64,000 bases of DNA, from positions 180,103 to 244,102 of the forward strand of contig NZ_BOPF01000018.1 in NCBI RefSeq assembly GCF_016863615.1, given 5' to 3'. Shown here piece after piece: positions 1 through 9,117 of this stretch. Numbering within the stretch: the first letter of the stretch is position 1; the number at the start of each line of letters is the position of its first letter. The position numbers and the translations under genes are program-made. The notes under the pieces were generated by a model. The model was not told where the DNA came from, made no database searches, and saw nothing but the letters and a program-made list of their open reading frames with translations. Source of the DNA: Virgisporangium aliadipatigenens (GTDB taxonomy: Bacteria > Actinomycetota > Actinomycetes > Mycobacteriales > Micromonosporaceae).

Positions 1-865
1 GGAGAACGCCGGAAAGCCGATCGTGCTCTGCCACGGCTGGCCCGAGCACGCGTTCTCCTGGCGGTATCAGGTGCCGGCCCTCGTCGCGGCGGGCTACCAC
101 GTCATCGCCCCGAACCAGCGGGGCTACGGAAACTCGTCACGTCCCGCCGACGTGACGGACTACGACATCGCGCACCTGTCGGGCGACCTCGTCGCACTCC
201 TCGATCATTACGGCTACGCGGATGCCACCTTCGTCGGCCACGACTGGGGCGCATTCGTCGTCTGGGGGCTGACCCTGCTGCACCCCGACCGGGTCAACGG
301 CGTGGTGGCGCTCAGCCTGCCCTACCAGGAGCGCGGAACGATGCCCTGGATCGAGTTCATGGAGGCCGCGCTCGGCGCCGACTTCTACTTCGTCCACTTC
401 AACCGGCGGCCGGGCGTGGCGGACGCCGTGCTCGACGCGCACCCGGCCCGGTTCCTGCGCAACCTGTTCCGCCGGAACGTGCCCCCGACACCGCCCCGGC
501 CGGGCATGGCGATGATCGATCTCGCCAGGGCGGAGAAACCCCTCGGCGAGCCCGTCATGAGCGACAGCGAACTGGCCGTCTTCGTCTCCGCGTTCGAGTC
601 GACCGGCTTCACGGGCAGCATCAACTGGTACCGGAACCTCGACCGCAACTGGCACCTGCTGGCCGACGTGGACCCGATCGTCCGGCAGCCCGCACTCATG
701 ATCTACGGCGACCGGGACACCGTCGTGCGGGCCGAACGGCTGACCGAGTACGTGCCCGGCGTGGAGGTGGTCAGCCTGGACTGCGGGCACTGGATCCAGC
801 AGGAGCAGCCGGACGAGACGAACCGGGCCATCCTGAAGTGGCTGTACCAGCGGGCCGCCCGGTAG
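1..865 (+). CDS. alpha/beta hydrolase, epoxide hydrolase-like (5' partial)
   Basis: The reading frame is open to the left edge, so the true start lies outside the window; the visible part is about 287 codons. It carries the HGWPE oxyanion motif near the edge, the nucleophile elbow GHDWG with Asp at bases 242-244, YGDRD as a likely acid region and CGHWIQQEQP with the catalytic His near the end. An Asp nucleophile rather than Ser fits the epoxide hydrolase/haloalkane dehalogenase branch of the alpha/beta fold. Such enzymes open epoxides by a covalent ester intermediate in the cytoplasm. The substrate cannot be told from sequence; dehalogenase is the main alternative. Confidence 0.85.
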   Translation, partial: ENAGKPIVLCHGWPEHAFSWRYQVPALVAAGYHVIAPNQRGYGNSSRPADVTDYDIAHLSGDLVALLDHYGYADATFVGHDWGAFVVWGLTLLHPDRVNGVVALSLPYQERGTMPWIEFMEAALGADFYFVHFNRRPGVADAVLDAHPARFLRNLFRRNVPPTPPRPGMAMIDLARAEKPLGEPVMSDSELAVFVSAFESTGFTGSINWYRNLDRNWHLLADVDPIVRQPALMIYGDRDTVVRAERLTEYVPGVEVVSLDCGHWIQQEQPDETNRAILKWLYQRAAR

Positions 866-977
866 AACGAATTCCCTAGTAGGCCCGCCAGAACTCGTTC
901 GCGCGGCCGCTTCAGTGCTGGCGACCGGGGCGCGGGGTCGAGCAGTATGGGCGGCCGCACCAGTTCGAGGGGGAAGA

Positions 978-1631
978 ATGCCGTCACCGTGGCCACTGGC
1001 TGACCTGCGTATCACCGTCGGCAAGTGGGAGCTGCGCCTGCCGGACGACCGGGAACTCGGCGAGTTCGCCCTGACCGTGGCCGACGAGTACAACATCTCG
1101 GTGCCGGCGATGGCGAATCCCAAGGACACCCCGGCGGAACGCACCCGCCGGTTCATGCAGGACCACTGGCGGACGCGGGCGGAGTGGCAGCCGGAGTCGT
1201 GGGCGCTCGACCTGTTCGCCTTCGAGGACGGCCGGCCGATCGGGCAGCAGCGGCTCAGGGGCGACCAGTTCGCACTGCTGCGCGAGGTGGTCACCGGATC
1301 CGTGGTGCGGCCCGATCGGCGCGGAGCGGGTGTGGGCACGGCGATGCGCGCCGCGGTGCTGCACCTGGCGTTCGAAGGGCTGGGAGCGGAGTTCGCGCAG
1401 TCCGGTGCAGTGGCCGACAACGCGGCATCGCTGACCGTCACGTCGAAGTACAGCTACGAGCCCAACGGGATACGCCGCGCGGCCCTCTTCGGCTCGGTGC
1501 TGGAGGTGAACATGTTCCGGCTCTCCGCCGCGCAATGGCGGTCGTCGGAGTCCCGGCCGGTCGTCGAGGTGACCGGCCTGGACGGCCTCGAGTCCCTGTT
1601 CGGCACCGGCGACCGGGAAGCCGCGAGCTGA
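978..1631 (+). CDS. GNAT-family N-acetyltransferase
   Basis: A 217-residue protein. The central segment RPDRRGAGVGTAMRAAVLH matches the acetyl-CoA-binding motif A (R/Q-x-x-G-x-G/A) of GNAT enzymes, followed by a helix and DNAASLTVTSKYSYEPNG, the usual N-x-x-S/A...Y-x-x-x-G motif B. The ATG at 978 is preceded by a strong GAGGGGGAAG ribosome site; an earlier in-frame start at 915 lacks one. It would transfer an acetyl group to an unknown amine. It stands alone, downstream of the hydrolase. Confidence 0.8.
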   Translation: MPSPWPLADLRITVGKWELRLPDDRELGEFALTVADEYNISVPAMANPKDTPAERTRRFMQDHWRTRAEWQPESWALDLFAFEDGRPIGQQRLRGDQFALLREVVTGSVVRPDRRGAGVGTAMRAAVLHLAFEGLGAEFAQSGAVADNAASLTVTSKYSYEPNGIRRAALFGSVLEVNMFRLSAAQWRSSESRPVVEVTGLDGLESLFGTGDREAAS

Positions 1632-1746
1632 GCGGCCACGCGCCGGGCGGGCGCCGAGCGCTGGAACAATCTCGGGGTGGATGTAGCAGGCATGCTCGCC
1701 CGAGCCGCGGCCATGGTGCCGGTCGAGGTCGTCAACGAGGCCGGCT

Positions 1747-2142
1747 TTGATCAACACCGCCGAATGCATGTGGCGCACCGATGTCGCCGCGTGGTGCCAC
1801 TGGGGTCGCGGGGAGAGCGTCCACGGAGTTTTCCGCGCGGAGTTGCGGCTGCACGCGCCGGCCGACGGAGGGCGGCGGGTGCCGGTGCCGGGCCGGGGCG
1901 TTCTGCGGCCGTTGTGGCATCTCGGCGGCCGCACGCCCGCGGGCGATCCCGACCTGCTGGTGGCACGCGTCTGGGTGGAGTCGGCACCGGAGCTGCCGCC
2001 GGGGTCGACCGGGTCGGTCCGGTTGAGCCCGCTGTCCCCGATGCTGTGGCGGCACCTGCGCCCGGGCATGACCATCACCATGCACGAGGGCCGGCCCGCG
2101 GTGGCGACGGCGACCGTCATCGAGGCGTCGCACCCGGGCTGA
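1747..2142 (+). CDS. conserved hypothetical protein, possibly the 3' part of a decayed gene
   Basis: A 131-residue frame ending in a conserved-looking stretch with VARVWVESAPEL and HLRPGMTITMHEGRP, which resembles a beta-barrel found in actinobacterial proteins of unknown function. The TTG at 1747 has ACGAGG six bases upstream; ATG 1768 is the alternative. A different frame just upstream, from GTG 1677, reads VDVAGMLARAAAMVPVEVV, which looks like a genuine N-terminus. The two pieces may have belonged to one longer protein that lost an internal segment, in which case this is a pseudogene. Function unknown. Confidence 0.5.
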   Translation: MINTAECMWRTDVAAWCHWGRGESVHGVFRAELRLHAPADGGRRVPVPGRGVLRPLWHLGGRTPAGDPDLLVARVWVESAPELPPGSTGSVRLSPLSPMLWRHLRPGMTITMHEGRPAVATATVIEASHPG

Positions 2143-2163
2143 CGCCGGTGCCGCCCGGCGACC

Positions 2164-2175
2164 GTCCACTGTGGT
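2164..2175. repeat. GTCCAC-TGTGG dyad element copy
   Basis: GTCCACTGTGGT lies between two convergent genes. It is one of about ten near-identical dyad elements in the window (see findings). Confidence 0.45.
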
Positions 2176-2217
2176 CGGTCGCGGGTCGTCAGGGAAATTT
2201 TCGAACCGGTCTCGGGC

Positions 2218-3315
2218 TCAGAGCAGGCCGCGTTCCCGCAAGCGGGCGAGCCGGTCCGGCGGCAGGCACTCGGCGAGGTTGCGCTCCAGGTCGACCACCT
2301 CCAGGTCGACCGCGTACACCACGAAGTCGTCGGTGACCGGCAGCGCGTGCGACCAGTTGTGAGCGTTGAGCCGGGCGGCGACGGCGCACAGCAGGCGCCG
2401 CCCGGCCTCCGATCCGGCGCAGGCGTCGTAGTCGTTCCCGTCGAGGAGGGTGAGTTCCTGCCGCACCGTGCGCAGCGGCTCCGGTTCGTCGAGGTCGAGG
2501 TCCGTCGCGTTGTCGAACTCCGCCGGAGCCCACGCGGCCGTGGCGTCGACCGCGCGCAGCGCGGCCTGTTCGTCCGCTCCGACGATGACGACCTCGAACG
2601 ACAGTTCCCTCGCCTGGCGGTAGGCGAGTGCGACACCCGCGACGGGGCCGTCGGCCGGCAGCTGCGCCACGGCGGCCAGGGCCGACTCCACGAACCGGCC
2701 CTCCAGGTGCCGGCAGGCCGCGTCGAGGTCGAAGCCGTCCGCCGGCCGTTCGTAGCGCACCCATCGGCCCCGGCCCGCGGACTCGACGAGACGAACCAGC
2801 CCGCGATCGTCGTGTTCGGCGCTCAGCACGGAACGCGGCAGGCCGTCGTGTTCGACCTCGACCCGACTGATCCGATCGCCGTCGTACGTGTACGACTCCC
2901 GGCCCGAACCGGCCCGCGCGACGGCGGCGGCCGTGCGCATCAGACCGCCCTCGTAGGCGTACTCGTGCAGATAGATCGGGCCGGAACGGTCGAAGTGCGC
3001 AGCCTCGACGACGTCCTCGCCGTAGCGCAGGAACGTCTCGTAGTACAGCCTGCCGCGCAGGAAGCCGCTGTACTCCTCGACCATCACGAAGCGACCCTCG
3101 GCGTCGAACCCGATGCGCAGCACGTCCCGGTCCACCGGCGGACGCGCCCCCAGCCGGCGGCCGGGCCTGAGCAGGTCCCGTTCGAAATGCAGGGGGCGCA
3201 GGTCGAGACCGGGCCAGGTGTACCAGTCCCGGCGCGCGACGAGCGCGGTGGCCGCCGCCTTTCGCGCGTCGTACTCCGCGGCGAGCCGGCCGAAACGCGC
3301 GGCGAGATCGGGCAT
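2218..3315 (-). CDS. hypothetical protein
   Basis: A soluble, acidic protein of 365 residues with no signal peptide or membrane segment. The ATG at 3315 is preferred over a GTG at 3336 because the encoded [20 protein letters not shown] is a natural helical start. The middle has YD-type repeats of the sort [32 protein letters not shown] and [17 protein letters not shown] that loosely recall RHS/YD-like beta strands in single-protein predicted actinobacterial genes. No catalytic motif is recognised. It is convergent with the preceding small gene and divergent from the cellulase gene. Confidence 0.75.
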   Translation of the reverse strand: MPDLAARFGRLAAEYDARKAAATALVARRDWYTWPGLDLRPLHFERDLLRPGRRLGARPPVDRDVLRIGFDAEGRFVMVEEYSGFLRGRLYYETFLRYGEDVVEAAHFDRSGPIYLHEYAYEGGLMRTAAAVARAGSGRESYTYDGDRISRVEVEHDGLPRSVLSAEHDDRGLVRLVESAGRGRWVRYERPADGFDLDAACRHLEGRFVESALAAVAQLPADGPVAGVALAYRQARELSFEVVIVGADEQAALRAVDATAAWAPAEFDNATDLDLDEPEPLRTVRQELTLLDGNDYDACAGSEAGRRLLCAVAARLNAHNWSHALPVTDDFVVYAVDLEVVDLERNLAECLPPDRLARLRERGLL

Positions 3316-3411
3316 GCGCGGGATCGTACGGCGCACGATGATCGTTTTCAGCCGCTTTCACCGTCCCGACGCCGGTCGGCAGGGACTGCGCGCGTCATCG
3401 GTCGCGGTGGA

Positions 3412-3441
3412 TTGACGGTGCGGCGCCGGCCTTGCCAGCAT
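3412..3441 (+). promoter_or_regulatory. candidate promoter of the GH9 cellulase gene
   Basis: TTGACG (3412-3417) and CAGCAT (3436-3441) are 18 bases apart and lie about 50 bases before the GTG start. This is a modest match to a vegetative promoter. Confidence 0.35.
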
Positions 3442-3489
3442 CCGGCTGTCCGCCGATCGGCGTGGCATCCTGCCAGGGGAAGGACCGCC

Positions 3490-6400
3490 GTGACCGGATC
3501 TGTCACATGGCGCCGGCGCGTGGCGGCCGTGATCGCCGCCCTGCTGCCGCTCGCCGCCCTGCCGTTCGCCGGCTCCGCCGCGTGGGCGGCACCGACCGAG
3601 CACATCGCGAACGGCACCTTCACCGACGGGACGGACCCGTGGTGGGCGAGCGGCACCACGCTGTCCGTTCGGGACGGCAGGCTCTGTGCCGAGGTCCCGG
3701 CCGGTGCGGCGAACCCCTGGGACGTCAGCGTCGGACACAACGCCGTGCCGCTGGTCGACGGCGCCCGGTACACGCTGCGGTTCACCGCGCTGGCCAGCAG
3801 TCCGGTGACGGTGAAGGCCAACGTGCAGCTCAACGAGGAGCCGTGGACCACCGTCGCCAGCCGCGACGTGGCCCTGACCGCCGAGCCGGGCACCCGCACC
3901 TACGAGTTCACCGGCAGCGTCGACTCGGCCAACGGCACGCTCACCTTCCAGCTCGGCGGCGCGGCCGTCGCGTACACGTTCTGCCTCGACGACGTGTCGC
4001 TGACCAGCGAGCCGGGCGAGGACCCCGGCGAGGGGCCGGAGCAGATCGACAACGGCGGATTCGACGAGGGCACGCAGGGGTGGTACTCCTACGGCACCAC
4101 GACCACCGGGGTGACCGACGGCGCGCTGTGCGCCACCGTGCCGGGCGGCCTGGCCAACCCGTGGGACGCCGGCGTCGGCCAGAACGACGTGCCGCTGGTC
4201 GCCGGCGCCACGTACACGCTGAGCTTCCGCGCCAGGGGGAGCACGGCGGCGTCGGTCCGCGCCGCGGTGCAACTCGGCGAGGATCCTTACACCACAAGCC
4301 TTTCCCAGACGCTGACGCTCGACACCGCGTGGCGGAGCTACTCCTACACGTTCACCGGCGCCGGGGACACCGCCAAGGGGCAGGTCGCGTTCCAGCTCGG
4401 CGGCGGCGCCACCGACCTCACGTTCTGCCTCGACGACGTGTCGCTCACCGGTGGCCAGGCCGAGGAGCCGTACGTCCCCGACACCGGACCGCGGGTGCGC
4501 GTCAACCAGGTCGGATACCTGCCCGCCGGGCCCAAGGCCGCGACCGTCGTCACCGCCCGCACCGAGGCGTTGCCGTGGCAGCTGCGGAACTCCGCCGGAG
4601 CGGTCGTCGCGTCGGGTACGTCCACGCCGCGCGGGGTGGACGCCGCCTCCGGGCAGAACGTGCACACCGTCGACTTCGGCGGCTTCACCCGCACCGGCAC
4701 CGGCTACACGCTCGTCGCCGACGGCGAGACCAGCCACCCGTTCGACATCTCCGGGGAGCTGTACCGGCAGCTGCGCTCCGACGCGCTGCAGTTCTTCTAC
4801 ATCCAGCGCAGCGGCGTCGCGATCGACGGCGGACTGGTCGGCGCGCAGTACGCCCGGCCCGCCGGACACCTGGGCGTCGCGCCGAACCGTGGCGACACCG
4901 ACGTGCCGTGCCAGCCCGGCGTCTGCGGCTACCGGCTGGACGTGCGCGGCGGCTGGTACGACGCCGGCGACCACGGCAAGTACGTCGTCAACGGCGGCAT
5001 CGCCACCGCGCAGCTGCTGAGCACGTACGAACGCACGAAGACCGCGTCGACCGCCCGGTTCGGCGCGGCCCTGGGCGACGGGTCGCTGCGGGTGCCGGAA
5101 CGGGGCAACCGCGTCCCGGACGTGCTCGACGAGGCGCGGTGGGAACTGGACTTCCTGATGCGCATGCAGGTACCCGCCGGTCAGCCGCTCGCCGGCATGG
5201 CCCATCACAAGGTGCACGACCAGGCGTGGACCGGCATCCCGATGCAGCCCCAGGACGACCCGCAGGTGCGCGAACTGCACCCGCCCTCGACCGCGGCGAC
5301 ACTGAACCTGGCCGCGACGACGGCGCAGTGCGCCCGCCTGTTCGCCCCGTACGACACCGCGTACGCCCGCCGCTGCCTGAACGCCGCCCGCACGGCCTAT
5401 GCGGCGGCCAAGGCGCACCCGGCGGTGTACGCCGACCCCAACGACGGCAACGGCGGCGGCTCCTACGCCGACGGCGACGTCAGCGACGAGTTCTACTGGG
5501 CCGCCGCGGAGCTGTACCTCACCACCGGGGAGGCCGGCTACCTCGGCGACGTGAACGCCTCCCGGCACCACACCGCCGACGTCTTCGACCGGACCGGCTT
5601 CGGGTGGGGTTCCACCGCCGCGCTCGGCCGGCTCGACCTCGCCACCGTCCCCAGTGGACTGTCCACTGTGGAACGTGACCGGATCCGGCAGTCCGTGCTC
5701 GACGCGGCCGGCCGGTACCTGAGCACGCTGCGCGGGCAGGCGTACGGACTGCCGATGCCCGGCGACGCGGGGGCCTACTTCTGGGGCGGCAACAGCAACA
5801 TCCTCAACAACGCGGTGGTGCTGGCGACCGCGTTCGACCTGAGCGGCCGGGCCGAGTTCCGCGACGGCGCCGTGCAGGCGGTGGACTACATCTTCGGCCG
5901 CAACGCCCTCAACCAGTCCTACGTGACCGGATGGGGCGAGCACGCGTCGCGGAACCAGCACAGCAGGATCTTCGCCAACCAGGCCGACGCGCGGCTGCCG
6001 CACCCGCCGGCCGGCTCGATCGCCGGCGGCGCCAACGCGGGGCTCGACGACCCCTACGCGGCGCAGCTCCTGCGCGGCTGCAAGCCGATGTTCTGCTACG
6101 TCGACCACATCGAGTCCTATGCGACCAACGAGGTGGCCGTCAACTGGAACTCCGCGCTGGCGTGGATGGCGTCGTTCCTCGACGACCAGGGAACTGCGGC
6201 GCCGGCCGCGGCCGCCTGCACCGTGCGCTACATCGACTACGGGCGCTGGGCGGACGGCTCCGGCTTCACCGGCCAGGTCGAGATCACCAACACCGGAGGC
6301 ACCCCGATCGACGGCTGGACCCTCCGGTTCGCCTGGGCCACCGATCCGGTGCTGCGCGAGGCGTGGCTGGGCAAGGCGACCCAGGAGGGCGCGACGGTGA

Positions 6401-6537
6401 CGGTGACGAACGAGTCCTACAACCGGCGCATCCAACCGGGAGCGACGGTGCTGTTCGGGTTCAACGCCACCACCGCGCTCGGGCTCGCCAAGCCGCCGCC
6501 GGCGCTGTTCACGCTCAACGGCGCGGTCTGCGGCTGA
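3490..6537 (+). CDS. secreted GH9 endoglucanase with two CBM4/9 and a CBM2 domain
   Basis: A 1015-residue secreted cellulase that cleaves beta-1,4-glucan by inversion. The GTG start has AGGGGAAGGA just upstream and opens a signal peptide (RRR, hydrophobic core, cleavage near AWA-APT). Domain order: CBM4/9-like modules at about 35-172 and 184-320, the Ig-like N-terminal domain of GH9 at about 334-420 (RVNQVGYLP), the (alpha/alpha)6 GH9 domain at about 425-900, and a C-terminal CBM2-like cellulose binder from about 908 with Cys near both ends. Catalytic residues are visible: DAGD at 491-494 and Glu881 in [16 protein letters not shown]. This is a typical processive-endoglucanase architecture. 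No CebR-type operator was seen. Confidence 0.95.
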   Translation: MTGSVTWRRRVAAVIAALLPLAALPFAGSAAWAAPTEHIANGTFTDGTDPWWASGTTLSVRDGRLCAEVPAGAANPWDVSVGHNAVPLVDGARYTLRFTALASSPVTVKANVQLNEEPWTTVASRDVALTAEPGTRTYEFTGSVDSANGTLTFQLGGAAVAYTFCLDDVSLTSEPGEDPGEGPEQIDNGGFDEGTQGWYSYGTTTTGVTDGALCATVPGGLANPWDAGVGQNDVPLVAGATYTLSFRARGSTAASVRAAVQLGEDPYTTSLSQTLTLDTAWRSYSYTFTGAGDTAKGQVAFQLGGGATDLTFCLDDVSLTGGQAEEPYVPDTGPRVRVNQVGYLPAGPKAATVVTARTEALPWQLRNSAGAVVASGTSTPRGVDAASGQNVHTVDFGGFTRTGTGYTLVADGETSHPFDISGELYRQLRSDALQFFYIQRSGVAIDGGLVGAQYARPAGHLGVAPNRGDTDVPCQPGVCGYRLDVRGGWYDAGDHGKYVVNGGIATAQLLSTYERTKTASTARFGAALGDGSLRVPERGNRVPDVLDEARWELDFLMRMQVPAGQPLAGMAHHKVHDQAWTGIPMQPQDDPQVRELHPPSTAATLNLAATTAQCARLFAPYDTAYARRCLNAARTAYAAAKAHPAVYADPNDGNGGGSYADGDVSDEFYWAAAELYLTTGEAGYLGDVNASRHHTADVFDRTGFGWGSTAALGRLDLATVPSGLSTVERDRIRQSVLDAAGRYLSTLRGQAYGLPMPGDAGAYFWGGNSNILNNAVVLATAFDLSGRAEFRDGAVQAVDYIFGRNALNQSYVTGWGEHASRNQHSRIFANQADARLPHPPAGSIAGGANAGLDDPYAAQLLRGCKPMFCYVDHIESYATNEVAVNWNSALAWMASFLDDQGTAAPAAAACTVRYIDYGRWADGSGFTGQVEITNTGGTPIDGWTLRFAWATDPVLREAWLGKATQEGATVTVTNESYNRRIQPGATVLFGFNATTALGLAKPPPALFTLNGAVCG
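5661..5672. repeat. GTCCAC-TGTGGA dyad element copy inside GH9 gene
   Basis: GTCCACTGTGGA inside the cellulase gene, preceded by AGTGGACT so that a second dyad overlaps it. It encodes Leu-Ser-Thr-Val, the same peptide as other intragenic copies. Confidence 0.45.
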
Positions 6538-6543
6538 GCGGCC

Positions 6544-7863
6544 TCACGCGTTCCTCCGGCGGTAGCGGCGCACCGCGTACAGCGCCGCACCCGCCGCCAT
6601 GAGGAGCACGAGCGCGCCGGTGTGCGAAGCGAGCCAGTCGAGCAGGCGTTCCCGAAGGGAGGCGGGGGCGGCGCCGAAGCGGTCGAGGAACCCGCGCGCC
6701 ACCTCCACCCGGTCGGCGCCGGCGGGCACGCGCACGAGCACCGTGCCGGGTCCGTCGGGGCGCAGCGCCACCACCTCCGGCTGCCCGCCGGGGGGTGCGG
6801 TCACGTCGGCGCGCCGGCCCGTCGGCGGCGTGAAGGAGGTGCCGCTGTCGCGGAACCGCACCGCCACGGCGTCGCCGTCGCGTTGCCAGCCGAGCAGCCG
6901 GGCGCCGGCCACACCCGCCAGCCGCAGGGCGGGTCCGGTGGCCGGCGCGCCGGTGTCCGCGTCGATGTAGGTGAGCGTCAGCGCGACCTGCGGTACGCCG
7001 GAGCACGCCGGGGTGCACTCCCAGACGGCGACGCGTCCGTGGCCGTCCCAGGCGCCGGGGCCGGCGAGGGTGTGGCGTTCGTCGAGGGTGGCCATTGTGC
7101 GGGTCTGTCCGGTGGTGAGGTCGAGGACGGTCAACGACGACCCGTCCTGGACGACGGCGTGGCGGCCGTCCGGTGCCAGGGCGACGTTCGCCGTCTCGTG
7201 GCGCAGACCGAGGTCGTCCACGGCGCCGGTGTCGAGGTGCAGGACCCGCAGGGTCCCTGCGGAGGTGAGCAGCCGGGTGCCGTCCGGGAACCACGCCACC
7301 GGTGCGCCCGCCCCGTACCTGCGCAGGTGGCCGGTCGTCAGGTCCAGCACCGTGGTGGCCGCCGCGCCGAGTCCCTCCTGCCAGCTGCTTTCCATGCCCC
7401 AGTCACCGGCGACGCGCCGGCCGTCCGGGGACAGGAGCACCGACTCGCCGGCGTCGAACCCGTTGAGGTGCCGCACCGTCCGGTAGGAGCCGTTGGTGCC
7501 GACCACGATCGCGCGGTCCTCGTAGCCGCCGCCGAAGAGCCCGCTCGCGCCGAAGCCGCCCGGGCCGGTCACGATGACGGACGCGCCGCCGGGGGGCGAG
7601 CTTGTCGCCGTTCCCACGAAAGGAAATGGCGAGTCGATCCGGGACGGGACCGCGGGCCTGCCGTCGGCGGGCGTCTCGGGTCCCGGTCGGGACACGAGAA
7701 GCAACGGAAGCGCGAGCGCGAGGGCGGCCAGTGCGGCGGTCACCTGTCGCCGCCGCCGGCGGCGCATCCCGCGCGACCACAGGTCCGCCGGCAGCCGGGC
7801 CGGACGCGCCTCGTCGGCGACCGCCGCCAACACCGTTGCGATGGAACGTCCGTCCGCGCTCAC
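6544..7863 (-). CDS. membrane-anchored beta-propeller-like protein, partner of SigE-family sigma factor
   Basis: A 439-residue protein whose start overlaps the stop of the upstream sigma-factor gene by four bases, so the pair is translationally coupled. A cytoplasmic N-terminus with a stretch of seven arginines or close is followed by a membrane helix at about 39-60. A long extracytoplasmic part has WD40/TolB-like repeats (LSPDGRRVAGDWG, WFPDGTRLLTSAG, LAPDGRHAVVQDG), and a second helix lies near the C-terminus before basic residues. Position and topology suggest a sigma-factor regulator, but no zinc-binding anti-sigma motif (HxxxCxxC) is present, so an anti-sigma role is inference. Confidence 0.8.
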   Translation of the reverse strand: MSADGRSIATVLAAVADEARPARLPADLWSRGMRRRRRRQVTAALAALALALPLLLVSRPGPETPADGRPAVPSRIDSPFPFVGTATSSPPGGASVIVTGPGGFGASGLFGGGYEDRAIVVGTNGSYRTVRHLNGFDAGESVLLSPDGRRVAGDWGMESSWQEGLGAAATTVLDLTTGHLRRYGAGAPVAWFPDGTRLLTSAGTLRVLHLDTGAVDDLGLRHETANVALAPDGRHAVVQDGSSLTVLDLTTGQTRTMATLDERHTLAGPGAWDGHGRVAVWECTPACSGVPQVALTLTYIDADTGAPATGPALRLAGVAGARLLGWQRDGDAVAVRFRDSGTSFTPPTGRRADVTAPPGGQPEVVALRPDGPGTVLVRVPAGADRVEVARGFLDRFGAAPASLRERLLDWLASHTGALVLLMAAGAALYAVRRYRRRNA

Positions 7864-8372
7864 GGCGCCACCTCCTGCGTCAGATCACCGGTGAACGTCC
7901 GCAGCCGCGCCAGCCCGTCACGTGCCTGGCTCTTCACGGTCCCCACGGAGATGCCGAGGATCTCCGCCGTCTGCGCCTCGGTCAGATCCTCGAAATAGCG
8001 CAGCACCAGTACGGCTCGCTGGCGCGGGGCGAGCCTGGCCAGCGCCCGCCGCACCGCCACGGTGTGCACGACGGCGTCGCTGGGATCGGGCGCCGACGTG
8101 GCTTCCCCGTCCTGCGGAACCTCGACGGTGCCGCGGCGGCGCTTCCACCAGTCGATGTGCTGGTGGTAGAGCACCCGCCGGACGTACGCGTCCGGGTCGC
8201 CGGCCGCCGCCACCCGTTTCCATCGGCCGACCACCCGCATGAGGGTCTGTTGCACCAGGTCCTCGGCGAGATGGTGGTCGCCGGTCAGGAGGTAGGCGAT
8301 GCGCGACAGGGCGGCGTTGCGGGCGTGCACGTACGCCTCGAACGACACCTGCGGGCCCTGGTCTCGCGACAT
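7860..8372 (-). CDS. SigE-family RNA polymerase ECF sigma factor
   Basis: A 170-residue ECF sigma factor. Region 2 (FEAYVHARNAALSRIAYLLTGD, DLVQQTLMRVVGRWKRV) begins with the FxxYVxAR signature of the actinobacterial SigE-type group, and region 4 shows LAPRQRAVLVLRYFEDLTEAQTAEILGISVGTVKSQ as helix-turn-helix. It directs core polymerase to a small set of promoters, including probably its own. The coupled downstream membrane protein is the likely signalling partner. Confidence 0.92.
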   Translation of the reverse strand: MSRDQGPQVSFEAYVHARNAALSRIAYLLTGDHHLAEDLVQQTLMRVVGRWKRVAAAGDPDAYVRRVLYHQHIDWWKRRRGTVEVPQDGEATSAPDPSDAVVHTVAVRRALARLAPRQRAVLVLRYFEDLTEAQTAEILGISVGTVKSQARDGLARLRTFTGDLTQEVAP

Positions 8373-8375
8373 ACC

Positions 8376-8403
8376 TCAGTACACCTGTCGAAGGGTCGGT
8401 TCC
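8376..8403 (-). promoter_or_regulatory. candidate ECF autoregulatory promoter
   Basis: On the minus strand GGAACC (8403-8398) is followed 13 bases later by GTGTACT, ending a few bases before the ATG of the sigma gene. GGAAC-type -35 elements are typical of ECF targets. The -10 assignment is uncertain. Confidence 0.3.
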
Positions 8404-8442
8404 GAGGGGTGCGTCGCCGAGAATCGGAAACGTCGGCGCGGG

Positions 8443-8585
8443 TCCACTGCCGTCGGCGCGACCGGCACCGACGACGCCAGCCCGTCCTGGTCCAACTGCG
8501 TGCCCGATCCGTTCGTGGCACCGCACGTGGCCGGTGGCGCGGCCCTGTACCTGGCCGCACACCGATTTTCGCCCGTCGGCCCGTC
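8443..8585 (+). pseudogene. subtilisin-like S8 protease remnant
   Basis: Between two minus-strand genes, the plus strand reads TAVGATGTDDASPSWSN, then after CVPD directly PFVAPHVAGGAALYLAAH. The first part matches the subtilase strand before the oxyanion region (VGAT...SNYG.CVD). The second matches the segment just after the catalytic Ser (GTS-x-AAPHVAGAAALYL). In an intact S8 protease some 30 residues, including the LFAPG strand and the catalytic GTS, lie between them; here they are missing. No start and no Asp or His catalytic blocks are found. It is therefore a dead, internally deleted fragment. The identification rests on motif recall. Confidence 0.65.
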
Positions 8586-8588
8586 CGG

Positions 8589-9029
8589 TCACGCGCCCTG
8601 GCTCGTCGCGTACCGGTCCAGTGCGGCGGCCCACATCCGCGCGAACAGCCGGTTCGGGAGGGCGTGCAACAGGAACAGCAGGGCCTTCTGCCGTCGCGGT
8701 TCGGTGTTGGCCCATTCGGCGTGGACCCGGCTGCCCCCGCCGTCCCGTGGCGTGATCCGCACGACGCCGGTGCCGCCCCCGCCGTAGCTGCTGTCGACGA
8801 CCGTCCAGCGAACGACCGACGGGTCGGACCAGTCGTAGCGCGCGACGACCCAGAACGGCGATCGGCGTGAGCTTTCCCGCGCGACGGCCCAGGTGGGTCC
8901 CTGTTCACGGACCTCGTACGTCTTCGGATCGAGGGAGCGGTTCCAGGTGCGAAGCCGTTCCTGGCTGAAGTCCGTCAGGGCGCGGTGCACCTGCTCCGGG
9001 GACGCCTTGGTCTCGATGTCGAACCGCAT
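8589..9029 (-). CDS. SRPBCC-like (polyketide cyclase/dehydrase fold) protein
   Basis: A 146-residue soluble protein beginning MRFDIETKASPEQVHRALTDFS, the typical first strand and helix of the START/Bet v1-like SRPBCC fold, with later strands VVRWTVVDSSYGGGGTGVVRITP and SRVHAEWANTEP. The ATG at 9029 starts directly at the domain, while an earlier GTG at 9119 would add an unrelated 30-residue leader. Such proteins bind small hydrophobic ligands; no specific ligand can be named. Confidence 0.75.
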   Translation of the reverse strand: MRFDIETKASPEQVHRALTDFSQERLRTWNRSLDPKTYEVREQGPTWAVARESSRRSPFWVVARYDWSDPSVVRWTVVDSSYGGGGTGVVRITPRDGGGSRVHAEWANTEPRRQKALLFLLHALPNRLFARMWAAALDRYATSQGA

Positions 9030-9104
9030 GGTGCATCCGATCACCGGCACGACGCGTTCGCAAGCAGGTCCCTCGCGCGGGGTGATTCCCGGCCGGCGTG
9101 CTAC

Positions 9105-9110
9105 TACCCT
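9105..9110 (+). promoter_or_regulatory. -10 box of a likely leaderless mRNA
   Basis: TACCCT ends seven bases before the ATG at 9118, which has no ribosome-binding sequence. This fits transcription starting at the start codon. Confidence 0.4.
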
Positions 9111-9117
9111 CCGTGGC

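Noticed and set aside
3340..3489. CebR-type operator in front of the cellulase gene
   Set aside because: No TGGGAGCGCTCCCA-like palindrome was found in this gap.
3358..6435. Long open frames antisense to real genes (also 22844-25255 and 26588-29785)
   Set aside because: They are produced by the high-GC third-position bias; the proteins are Arg/Gly/Ala/Pro-rich without any motif and lie opposite clear genes.
6544..7863. Annotating the sigma-linked membrane protein as a zinc anti-sigma factor
   Set aside because: No HxxxCxxC motif; the anti-sigma role is only suggested by gene order.
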